Shown here in pieces: positions 10,701 to 20,700 of a DNA stretch of 64,000 bases (positions within the stretch are counted from its first letter, which is position 1; each line of letters opens with the position of its first letter). The notes under the pieces are model-generated. The model did not search any database, was not told where the DNA came from, and was given only the letters and a program-made list of their open reading frames with translations. Source of the stretch: Aricia agestis (lineage: Eukaryota > Arthropoda > Insecta > Lepidoptera > Lycaenidae); NCBI RefSeq assembly GCF_905147365.1, contig NC_056417.1, positions 2,750,501 through 2,814,500 of the forward strand, given 5' to 3'. The position numbers and the translations under genes were made by a program.

Positions 10701-13521
10701 ATGAAATACGCATCAGCTAAATACACAATTTTCTGCAGCGCTCCAGGACTTGATGGGCGTACCTGCACAATCCTCCTCTCTCCTCAGTTCCTGAGAATAT
10801 AATCTTCAAAATGCTTATTACCTTATTGAAATACGCATCCGCTAGATACACAATCTTCTGCGGCGCCCCGGGACACTTGATAGGGGTGTCGGGCACCGTG
10901 AACACCGCGCGGCCGCCACGGTGCCGCGAGATGTTGCGCCACGTCTTCTCGCAATGATCGGGACTGTAGATGGTGGACACGCCGCTGTCGGGGTCCGCTA
11001 GAGCTTCCGTGAGCCCGGGGACCTGGGATAAAAAAGATACATAAATACTTTATTGCTCACATTAAAATGGGTATACAAGTTTTTTTTTAAGTCACCCAAA
11101 CTAACACATAATGTGGAAAACGGCCACCTTAACGATCCGATCTATTCCAGGCAACCTGAAATATTAAATCATTCAGGCAGCTTGAAATATTAAATCTGAG
11201 TGAGGTAGAAAGAGAAAAAAAAGTGAGACAGAAAGGGCTGTTACAATCATAGGTCATTATAAATGGATGATAAAGCTGATCGCACATTTATCAGCACCGT
11301 ACGCGCCGTACGCGTCGATCGCACCGCATAGTTCACGAAATGCGGCGCGTACGGTGCGGTGCGGGTGAATGAGCGAGGTTTCACATGCCGACAAACTGCT
11401 GTGCAGTTTGGCAGGCTATTAAAACATAGAAAAGAATTTATTCTTCAATAAAGATTTCTATTATTATTATTACAGCATTTTATACAACGAGTTCTAAAAT
11501 TCGGCGTGTGCGTCGAATACTTGAAGGTTAAAAAAAAATCTATTTATGACCACATCATTCTTAAAGTTATAATAATCAATAATCGCGTGTAAAGCTACAA
11601 CTTGTTTGCAAATTTAATCTTTCTGCTTACCTTCGAGTAATCATTGACGAGGCCAACAGCTATAATCAGGTATTCGTAGCTGATGGTGTCTCCCTCCACC
11701 GTGGTGACAGTATTCTTCACTGGGTCTATGGAGTGTGCGGCGTGTTTAATCCACTTGGCGGCAGCGGGCAGGACGCTCGCTTCGGGGCGTCGCGACGCTG
11801 CCACCGTCGTAACTCCGCCCCCCACTAGCGTCCAGAGAGGTTGGTAGTAGTGGTCCTGGAGTAAAAGTTGAATGTTAGCAAAGATATATTCGAATTGCGT
11901 ATTGAAGATGAATGTTAATAACTGCGTTTACGTAGGTTAGAATCGGGTGTATATTATGTTACCGTTAATTTGCGTAAACCAGTTAGAGTGCAGATTAACA
12001 AGGTATTCCGCAGATTTTCTGGGCGAGTCAAAGAAGTGCCACACAAAAGGGCGTGTCGACTGTCGTATTTGATCCAGGATAAAAATCTTATGTCCTTTCC
12101 AGTGGCACTGGCACTATTAAATATCTCGACCATACCTAATTTTAGCAAAATCAATTCAGTAGTTTGAGCGTCAAGAGGTAACGACAGACAGACAAACAGA
12201 CATACTTTCGCATTTACAATATTAGTAAGTTTACAATATTAGTATTTTAAGTTATTTTTTTTTTTATCCATCATAGGCATTCCATCCTGATTGTATTTAC
12301 TACTTAGTTAATTGAACATAATAATATGATCAACACATTTAGCAACACAGTGCAATAGATGAAACAATTATGTCATACAGCCTTTTCCAACTCATACTGT
12401 AATGCCATAATAAAGTGCACTCAAATTAAACATAATATACATTATAATACATATATTATTAATATTGTTTTTATATCAATGTGCCTACTAAGTACTGGCT
12501 ATTATCTAATATTATTGAAAAAACTATCTGCCATGTTAAAGGTTATCAAATAAATTTTATACAACTTTTTCTTTGATTTTAATAAATAAATCACATTTGG
12601 CAAAGGAAATTTATTACTGGTTTTGTGAATAAACAAATGCTGAAAAACTTAATATTGTTTTTGCATAATAACCTGTTTAGATTGCTGACAGTAACAACTA
12701 TTTTAATGAAAAATACACCAAGGACCTAGGTTATTGACTATTGTTCTACAAATATAATGCACCATTGTTAAAATCCATTTCCATCACTAAAAGATCTATA
12801 AAATATGTTTACACTCAAATGATAATGATGGAGGATCATAACAAATATTAAAAATAAAAAGCATGTCACCTACACCATTATTATAATAAACTTACTAGGA
12901 CCGATAAGCTGTAAAGCTGTAGCGGTGTTAGGTGGGGGCAATGCTGGGCAACCACCCAGGGCACCGGATAAAAGGGTTGCTTAAGGCAAACTAAAGGTGC
13001 GCCAACTTTTTCAGCACTACCAGCAATCGCAAGGCACCAAAGAAATCTTGCCCAGGATGCTGTAAGTGTTAAAACCGGCACTGCCCATAAGTGAACTCAC
13101 CTGACTTGGTTCCAATACTATAACAGAGTCTTTTGGTAGCCTTCTTGAGAATTTTGCAGCCATTGCACATCCTCCACTGCCACCACCAATGACTAGCAGC
13201 TTACATCTAGAAAGAAATAGAAAGTATTTTAAAGTCTTACCTCGAAAAACAATTAAAAAACCGACTTTCTAGATTCTAAGGCAAGTAGACTGACCAGTTG
13301 CAAAAGGCAAATATTTTTAAATAAAAAAACATGCAAACGTTTTGTGCAATCAGGTACACGATAGGGTCGTGTACCCTTGTTGACCTTGTGATAAATTGGA
13401 ACCTGACTAAAGTAAAAACTTGAAAATGTACTTACGTGTGATTAGCACTTAAAGTTGCCGAAACAGAAAATTTTCTGATCAAACCTCCTTTCAAAGGGTA
13501 AATTTTACCAAAAGCGTTCAT
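7799..13521 (-). CDS. SQOR: Sulfide:quinone oxidoreductase, mitochondrial
   Basis: Oxidises hydrogen sulfide at the inner mitochondrial membrane and passes electrons to ubiquinone, using FAD and two redox cysteines. Eight exons splice in frame: 13521-13436, 13206-13101, 11855-11631, 11022-10822, 9701-9510, 9184-8983, 8521-8349 and 7930-7799 (stop TAA), for 438 aa; human SQOR is 450. The start MNAFGKIYPLKGGLIRKFSV looks like a mitochondrial presequence. Residues 34-41 (VIGGGSGG) are the FAD-binding loop. The match to animal SQOR runs throughout: YYQPLWTLVGGG, CPGAPQKIVYLADAYF, PVIFGVKKYADAL, YPNIYGIGDCTDTP, YGACPLVTSY and FPFLYWNFLLKGRY. Cys189 (IKCPG) and Cys367 (ACPLV) are 178 residues apart, the same spacing as human Cys201 and Cys379, so the catalytic disulfide pair is intact. 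Introns carry several MITEs, a SINE and broken partial copies of exon 4. Confidence 0.96.
8162..8342. repeat. Direct repeats flanking a perfect palindrome next to an SQOR exon
   Basis: The phrase tgacagtgacagctgccata with gagtatagagcgc occurs at about 8162-8195 and again at about 8306-8341, ending a few bases from the splice donor of SQOR exon 7. Between them lies a perfect palindrome aaacggactgagcattgctc plus its mirror (8219-8247). Confidence 0.7.
8803..8959. mobile_element. MITE, 'gatcgcacattt' family, copy 1
   Basis: Ends gatcgcacatttcccagcac and acaaatgtgcgatc are inverted. The interior is rich in cgtacgcgccg. A diverged relative lies at 11275-11375. It is in SQOR intron 6. Confidence 0.75.
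9855..9945 (-). pseudogene. Broken partial copy of SQOR exon 4 (5' half)
   Basis: The minus strand reads SPDHCEKTWRDMSRHRGG, nearly identical to SPDHCEKTWRNISRHRGG in the true exon 4 (11022-10822), then diverges into a lysine run. It lies in the intron downstream of exon 4, without the rest of the exon and with no splice sites placed as in the parent. It is a decayed duplicate, not a used exon. Confidence 0.8.
9979..10477. mobile_element. Terminal-inverted-repeat element split by a SINE
   Basis: The left end agggccgcctacaccggaat is mirrored by the right end attccggtgtggcgcggccct (10453-10476). A tRNA-derived SINE (10023-10394) interrupts the interior; without it the element is only about 115 bp, a MITE. 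Confidence 0.75.
10023..10394 (+). mobile_element. tRNA-derived SINE, copy 1
   Basis: The head (10044-10116) is tRNA-like: A-box tggtctagtggt and B-box ggttcgattcc, typical of a pol III promoter. A conserved body follows (gatgatccatgcgtcggatg, gtgctcttgtgtactgcgca) and a tail gaaaccggtgtgggacctat with TAT/TTA repeats. A 12-bp target duplication, ataataatgaag, is seen at 10011-10022 and 10395-10406. The second copy is at 45686-46234. The acceptor stem does not pair well, so this is not a functional tRNA gene. Confidence 0.9.
10478..10577. mobile_element. Small inverted-repeat element
   Basis: aagcgacactacttcac on the left is mirrored by gtagtgtcgct on the right, with an internal mirrored pair (atagaatt / aattctat). 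It directly abuts the split element at 9979-10477, and the two may be parts of one composite. Confidence 0.55.
10695..10770 (-). pseudogene. Broken partial copy of SQOR exon 4 (3' half)
   Basis: The minus strand matches the end of SQOR exon 4: TPIK, then GALQKIVYLADAYF against GAPQKIVYLADAYF in the parent. A 2-base deletion where the parent has the catalytic TGT codon removes Cys189 and shifts the frame. No donor follows at the parental position. It lies just downstream of the real exon. Confidence 0.82.
11275..11375. mobile_element. Diverged copy of the 'gatcgcacattt' MITE
   Basis: Shares gatcgcacattt and repeated cgtacgcgccg/gcggcgcgtacggtgcgg arms with 8803-8959. The right end is degraded. 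Lies in SQOR intron 3. Confidence 0.6.
11945..12225 (-). repeat. Interspersed repeat fragment (family C)
   Basis: On the minus strand it contains actaatattgtaaatgcgaaagt, a (GTCT)n tract and an accgatt/gaaatt-type core, as at 1338-1600 and 32690-32890. It lies in SQOR intron 2. The rest of that intron (12230-13100) is AT-rich and I see nothing else in it. Confidence 0.65.
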
Positions 13522-13842
13522 TGTGATACCAATCGACGCACGTATTAATGAAAACTTTTTAATAAAAAGCCAAAAATGCACTAATATTATTGTGACACCT
13601 TGACTGTTCGGTTTCTTTGATATAGGTATGGATTATTTACAATTATTGATATCTTAAGATTATCTGATAATAGTAATTTAATTAATTGTTAAACCGTAGG
13701 CCAATTCACTGAACATTGATAAATCTTAAGATTTTTTGGGAAGATTTACAAAAATAACAATGAATAATTTTGACACTTCAATGTTTTGACGTTTCTGCTT
13801 AGTGTTTTTCTTTTTGTCAAAGTCATATACGACATAATGGCT
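13522..13842. promoter_or_regulatory. Probable SQOR promoter region
   Basis: Directly upstream of the SQOR start codon on the minus strand. It has a cluster of TGACA/TTTGAC words (ttgacacttcaatgttttgacg near 13770), which also appear ahead of the MYSM1 start near 17630. No TATA box or initiator can be assigned with certainty. Placement is by position only. Confidence 0.35.
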
Positions 13843-14799
13843 GCGTTCCAGATGACGTTAATTTTGACCAAAACGCTCAAAACGTCCCCTTCTGCCGTTC
13901 CCTTTGGCGACCGGGGTCGTTTTGATAGCGGCTATGACGTCACTCATGACGTCATCATTTTCGCTCAAAACGACCCTTGACGAAGATGGGTCAAAGTGGG
14001 CGTTCTAGTTTTTTTTTTTTTTTAACGTAACTATATCGCGAAAGCCATGTTCGGAAAGTTTTCAGGAGAGAGTAGAGACAATAAAACTTTATATTATTTC
14101 ATTACAAATAATATTTTAATTACTTATATAAATTAAATAACATCTAATGACATATTTTGATGGGAAAATAAATTGTTTTAAATGAAAAATCAAATGATTC
14201 CTTATAAAATATAATAATTAATACTAATTTTCATCTCTCCTATACCTGTTGACTTACTCGTACTTGACTAGCATTATGCGGTATTGTTACCTAACGTTTA
14301 TAATCAAATCAAATCATTTATTTCGGGCATCAGTGGCCCATATAACAAAATATATAATATGTATATTGTGACAATAGTCAATATTCAAAGTACTTATGTG
14401 GTTTTGTTATTAAAATATGATTCAATGTGAAAACTCAAATATTTTTTACTTAAGTAATCATATTTTAACTATATTAAAATATGATTACTTAAGTAAAAAA
14501 ATGTAATAAGTACTAAAAACGAAACAAATATTATGTATTTTATTTGTAAAATAAATGTAACTATAAACAATAAAATTACTTTTATTTACGACTTGAAGAA
14601 AAGGATCGTAATATCCAAGTTCGGTTCAATGTACCTATGTATAAAAAAAAATATAGTTGTTTTTTTAAACTTTTCTCAAAACGTTCAATACGATCCATAA
14701 TCCGTTCCACTTGGGTTTGTATCACTGACGCTCACATGCTAGTGGAACGGGAAAAACTACGGTCTTGAGCGTGAGCGTTTCTAACGTCATCTGGAACGC
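13843..14799. mobile_element. Non-autonomous terminal-inverted-repeat element (~957 bp)
   Basis: The left end gcgttccagatgacgtta is perfectly mirrored by taacgtcatctggaacgc on the right (14782-14799). The interior is AT-rich, has no transposase ORF and contains a near-perfect palindrome at 14440-14502. Its ends share gcgttcca with the small hairpin at 14999-15092, suggesting one family. Confidence 0.8.
14440..14502. repeat. AT-rich palindrome inside the TIR element
   Basis: tttacttaagtaatcatatt and its mirror aatatgattacttaagtaaa are separated by about 10 bases. It could extrude as a hairpin or come from an internal foldback. Confidence 0.85.
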
Positions 14800-14998
14800 G
14801 GGGAATGTTTTTCCTATAGGTGAACATGACTAGTGATTGGACAGTACTAGTCAATGGACAGAGCACAAAAACCGGTTTTTATTTTATTAATTAAAAACTT
14901 TAAGCACATATAATTAGTACAAAGGTGGACTTAAATTCCTTAAGGCATTATCTACAAGTTGTCTATTATTCTTAAAAATCAGGCGCATCCAACTAGCC

Positions 14999-15092
14999 CC
15001 GCGTTCCACTTAGCGTTAAAAACGATCAAAACGCTCAAAATATGAGGCATTTTGAGCGTTTTGATCGTTTTTAACGCTAAATGGAACGCGGA
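14999..15092. mobile_element. Hairpin MITE (~93 bp)
   Basis: Arms of about 41 bases (15000-15040 and 15050-15091) are almost perfectly complementary: gcgttccacttagcgttaaa ... and ... tttaacgctaaatggaacgc, around a 9-base loop. Only one arm mismatch is seen (cttag/ctaaat). This is likely a recent foldback MITE related to 13843-14799. Confidence 0.85.
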
Positions 15093-15639
15093 ATAAAAGT
15101 ACACTTTATGAATGATCAAATGGAGTTTTGCCGGGAATGTGAAATGGTGATGTTGTGTTTTTATATTATTTTCCTAAAATTGTGTTATCTGGGTTTTTAA
15201 TATGTAATATTGGTAGGATATTACACATTAGATATTCGTTATCGTGCACAAGTGTGGGAAAGTTATGTAATAACCAGAAACGTGCTCTTTTGTGTTCCCT
15301 CCAAAACTCCATTGAAAGTTTCAGTAAAGCGTCTACCACTTTACTGAATCGACCGACTTGACTTTTTGACTGTATTGACTTTGACTAGACTTTAGACCTG
15401 ACTGACCTGACGTTAATATAGAATAAATTGTATTAAAGAATATTGTTTTCCCGCCATAATATTATGGCTGATTCTCCAAACCGCAAAATTTAGTTGTCCG
15501 GATGTATAAACTACCCGCAGAGTTACATATGTAGACCTTTGTATTTTTTTTACAGTAATATAAGGTGTGATCTAACTGGGCCACTTAGGTTCTGTAGAAA
15601 AACTTAATTGTAAATATAATTAAAATTAATTTAAAGCTC

Positions 15640-17530
15640 GAAAAATTGATTCCCTGGACGTGTCCTGTCCCCAGAATTCACTATAAATTCCCAAAAAAAT
15701 CCCACAAATACGATGAAATTCTAATTTCAAAGTAAAAAAATCGTAAGAGTATAAACAAAATATTTATAAAACAATTGTATATAAACGTATATATCATTAT
15801 ATAAATAGAAAAAGTCATTTTAAGATTTGTCCTGGCTCACATAGTGATTCCCTATACGCTTCACTTGGAGGCTCGTACCTCCCTAGTTATAAGAAGCAAT
15901 TGGTTGCGGGTGCGCAGGGCGGGAGGTTCGGTAGCCCTCTAAACATTATGGAAGGAGGTCAGACAATTCGTTGCTCCGTTTCCGAGTTACAAAGGAAAAT
16001 ATCTGATTCCCTCAACCTTGGTTCCTTACACAATTGATTCCCTATTCGCTAATGGAGAATGTTACTAGGTATGCCAAATTGCTTGAAATTTTGTCACAGT
16101 AAAGCCTGTGTGTATAAAAATACACTAGCTTTTGTTGCAGTCAAAAATACCTTGTAGTTTTGATTTTATATAGGGATTCAATGTTTCAAAAAATATCGAT
16201 TCCCGCTAACAGTTCCGCGACCGCTTGTGACGGCATAGCACAATTAACCGCGCGGGCCCCATACAATAAACCTGATTTTTTGCTCTATCTCAATAACGGC
16301 AACAGGTAGGAACTTGAAATTTTCACCAAGGTCTTAATTATATGTGTACTTTAATAATTAATAATAATATTATAATAAAATGGGGGGCTAAAAGGGGGGC
16401 TCCTATGTCAATCAGTCAGTCAGTCACCTTTGAGTTTTATATATATGGATTCTTCAATCAATAAATAAAACGTGATTTTTTAGCTTTTTTTGCTCTTTAT
16501 CAATAACGGCAATAAGTAGGCACTTGGAATTTTCACCAAGGCCTTAATTATATTATGTGTACTTTAATATTTAATAATAATCACTGTGGTGGTACGGAGC
16601 TCTTCGTGCGCGAGTCCGACTCGCACTTGGCCGATTATTTATTTGTATTTTTTTACTAACGGACTCGCTCATGAACACACATACCGTTATAGAGCAAAAT
16701 AGGCCAAAAATTGTGATTTTTGTATGGGAGGCCCCCTTAAATTTTTATTTTATTTTAATATTATTATTAAATATTAAAGTACACATAAAGTACACAAAGG
16801 ACACCGTTACCGGGCGCCCGCGTCGTACAGTTACAATTTGTTTTGCTTATAAATCGGAAACTAATTAACGTATCCAAGTAATTCTTTGACTGCTAATAAT
16901 CAAAATTAGGTAAAATTCTCCATTACAATGTCATTTCCAAAGTTAAGTTTGCTTAGACACGATTTAAACGACGATAATGAGTATGGTTTTCAGTTAGATT
17001 ATTTATTGTTTAACCTACATGCATAGTTTTTGTACACCTCAGGAAAAACTAACTTTTTATTGATTCCCTCTACATACAATATACATAATTTTGATGATTC
17101 CCTGGGTATTTTAAGTAGGGAATCAAAATATTTTACATTTATTTATCTAATTAGTACATATCTGTTTATTTTTATTAAAATAAATTACAGTATCTTCATA
17201 TACTGATACAAATAAATGACACCAATAAGTAAAATATATAAAAAAAAATTTTCTTAAAGTCAAAATATTTCAAATAAATTCATTTTCCATTCATTGTATT
17301 TGGTTTTAACGAACAAGTTTAGTTTGTAGACAATTTTATATTTAAATTTAACATGTTTATTTAGCTGAAAAAGCTTTGTTGATTCCCTAGGTTAGAAAAA
17401 TTTAAATCAAAATATCTTCTAAAATTGTGAAGTGAAAAATAGATAATTATTTTTATAATTCACTTAAGAATAATATGCGACTATTGATTTTAAAAAATTT
17501 GTAGAAATAAAAATGTACCAGGGAATCAAC
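15640..17530. other. Intergenic segment enriched in GATTCCCT
   Basis: The 8-mer GATTCCCT or its complement occurs nine times: near 15648, 15846, 16005, 16036, 17062, 17096, 17118, 17381 and 17520. Near-matches occur at 16172 and 16199. Most are preceded by TT or T. No ORF of note. Family A fragments interrupt it at 16250-16800. It could be the remnant of a transposon with subterminal repeats; clear ends were not found. Confidence 0.6.
16250..16800. repeat. Family A repeat fragments, head to head
   Basis: One piece is in minus orientation (ends gagtccgactcgcacttggc near 16610-16630, with ctatctcaataacggcaaca upstream). A plus piece follows (ataccgttatagagcaaaat at 16680, tgtatgggaggccccctta). 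These are the same sequences as in 168-621. Confidence 0.7.
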
Positions 17531-17539
17531 TAAATAATC

Positions 17540-17771
17540 CAAATCCGGAGAAATGCCCTTATACTCGACACTGGCCATGGTTATAGCCGAAGTGCCATTA
17601 TAAGACAAAAAAAAAGATCTAATGTCAAATGTCAATGTCCAGTCAATGTCATTTGATGAAAAATACGTAATTGTTTTCATTTTTGGTTTATTTTATTTTT
17701 GTAAATAAAAGGATGTATCTATATTAAATCCGTGACTTCTATCGAAAAGAAACGCTCGTTTCGAACTAATT
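17540..17771 (+). promoter_or_regulatory. Probable MYSM1 promoter and 5' UTR
   Basis: Lies just upstream of the MYSM1 start codon. It contains aaatgtcaatgtccagtcaa and gtcatttgatg (TGTCA/TGACA words, also seen near the SQOR start). No core promoter element is assigned. Confidence 0.35.
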
Positions 17772-20700
17772 ATGGCAGAGGAAGACGAAATAGACATAGT
17801 AGGCGATTTTTCATTCAACTCTTGTTTTGCCCAAAACAATCAAGGAATGTAAGTGAAAAAACTTTTTAAATCACAGATTACTAGTATATATTTGTAGAGG
17901 TTAAATCTCAATAATGAGGATTCAAGCGTGATTGGATTGTAAATTTTATTTATCTGCGTGTAACCCATTTGGCAGTTGCAAATATATGACCAGTCGACAC
18001 TCTTTAGTACCTTTTAACATAAATTCTATACAATTGAAGAATTGTAAGTCAATTGTTAGTATTCTGTCTCCAGACCTTCCTGCTCAGATCGTGAGGACAC
18101 TGTCCATCCTCAATGGCTCCTGGACTCACCAGCAACCAATTGGTATGATGTTGATAGTAAAAGGTAATTAAAATTATTTCCCATAATAGTTATTTTGTTA
18201 CCTCTCTGGTTTACGCTTAGAAATTATATCTGTATACCTATTATAATCATATCTCTTTCATACTGTGTGTAATAAAAAAATCTGTTTTTACAGGCGCAAT
18301 GAGGGACCATCTCGTAAACTCTCTGGTAATAATTCTAGAAGCAAGAATGAGAATTTTATACAGACTGTGTGGAGTGCCTCAGAAAAGGACTTACTTGTCA
18401 AAGAAATGGTATGTTTGAATTTCTTTGTATTTCTGTCCTTTTTTTGTTCTTGTGACATTCTTGACTTGAATCTAATTAATATCTATTCTATAAATTGATA
18501 TTTTACAAAACATTTATAATATTACAGTCAATTCATGGAAGGGATGTGGACAAGATCTCCAAAACATTAAAAACAAAAAGCAGAACCGAAATTCAAGCAT
18601 TGATAGAGGCAGAGTATGGCATAGTGCTAGATGCACCACATCTTGGTGTTAAAGCTGAAGACATAGACAATGTACCTGCGGTTGTACAAGAAGAAGTAAT
18701 AGCTGATGTCGGCACACCCGTCATAAATATGACAGAAGTTATAGACATGGTCTCCACAGGCACACCAACAATTCCAGTGAAGAAAACTAAACAGAACTCC
18801 AAAGATCTTTTAATGGTTAACCCATCGGAAATCTTATATGAAGACGACTTAGCAGTATCAACAGAATTAATTATAGCAGAAGATGCAATAAAGAGGTCTA
18901 ATAAGAAAGAAAGAGGAAGAGAGGAGAAGAAAATGGGAAATCATAGAAGAAAAGGCCATGCCAATGTTAGATGGAGGAAACAGGAAGTGAAATCTCCAAA
19001 GCGAATTAGGAAAGACTCTAGTATGAGTGATGATAGTACAAAAAATGCTAAGATGCATATTGTGTTCAGTTCTGGTCAGGCGTTACCAGTTTCTGAAGGG
19101 GAAGAAGTTGTAAGTTTTTTACTAAATATTACTCTTGAATTCAAATATACTAGAACATTTATACGTGGGAAAGCCATGCTTCGGCACGAATGGGCCGGCT
19201 CGACCGGAGAAATACCACGTTCTCACAGAAAACCGGCGTGAAACAGCGCTTGCGCTGTGTTTCGCCGAGTGAGTGAGTTTACCGGAGGCCCAATTCCCTT
19301 CCCTATCCTCCCCTATTCTCTTCCCTTCCCATGCCTATCCTCCCCTATTACCCTATTCCCTCTTAAAAGGCCGGCAACGCACCTGCAGCTCTTCTGATGC
19401 TGCGAGTGTCCATGGTTGATGGAAGTTGCTTCCCATCAGGTGAACCATTTGCTCATTTGCCCCCTTATTTCATAAAATAAATAAATAACACTAGCAATTC
19501 ATCCTTTTTAGAGGATTGTAAGTAAAATAATATGCTGTTCAGTACAGCTTAGTATGTAACTTGTGTGTGAAATAAAATATTTCTATATATTTTGTGTGTA
19601 TCAGCATTGCTGATTGTGCAGTGTATCCAATAAAATAAAAAGTTTAAAAGAATAAATGATGGTATGTTTAATTTTATTATTGCAGATAAAAATAGAGAAA
19701 AAGAAGGAGTCTGAGTGTGAAAGTGACATAGAGGTGGACATAGATAGTGATACCGAGCAGGACTCACCCAAAAAGACTGCCATAAACAATAATAAAGAGA
19801 TTGTGACTGATAAAAGAAGTGATAAAGTGGAAGCGGCACGGAAGTTTGAACCTATGCCTAAAAGAAAGAAAAAGATCAAAGTGGTAAGTCACATGTCATG
19901 TTTATAAGAATTACATAATTCATATTGATAGTTAAGAGTAACCAAACCAAAACAATGTTGCTAGTGCTGTTTTTAATGCTAGTCTTATATCTAAAAGACT
20001 ATGGCCATATTTTATTAAATCGCGCCGCTCGTCTTAGCGCGGTGAGCGTCGCGCGGCGCCCGGCTTACTAGACGGCTTATCCAAATAATATAAATCTATA
20101 TATTATCACGCGCCGCCGCCGCTCCCGCCCCGCTGCCCGCTGGTTTTGAGACTGAAGCCTAACTCGTATGTAAATTAATGTCCATGATGACTGTCTTGTC
20201 AACATAATATGAGACAGAATATTGTCATTTAGATGTTTATTTTAACTGGTAAAATATTCAATTGAAACTGGATAGCTGCACATCAGGCCCCCTAGTGACA
20301 TTAGCTGACATGAAGGTGTTTTCCACTCACATCTGTCATAGGCCAACCATATCCACCGAGAACCAGCAGGACCAATGATAAATTATAATAAATCAGCTAA
20401 GTAGACTAAAAATCCTCAGGACGGCGGCGGCGGCTACACTATAATGCATACAGAGGCGGGCGACTTGTACGAGGTGCGGGAGGAGCCTCGTCGGGAACGA
20501 GCGCCGCGGGCAGTGCCCATACAGCTGTACCCCTGTAGAGTGTATAACGCTGAGAAACCGGTGAGATATTATTTATTTTATTTCAAGAATACATGGAAAA
20601 CTTACAGCTATAGATGCAATTTAAAAACGGAATACATAGTTGATGAGCCAATTAACAGTTTTTCACTAATAGGAGATATAGATATATTTGGTTACATATT

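Noticed and set aside
16640..16870. 65-codon plus ORF at 16671-16868
   Set aside because: Made from the family A repeat and AT-rich DNA; not a gene.
18265..18498. Single-exon reading of 77 codons through MYSM1 exon 2
   Set aside because: The true exon is 18294-18408 with consensus acceptor and donor; the remainder is intron read-through.
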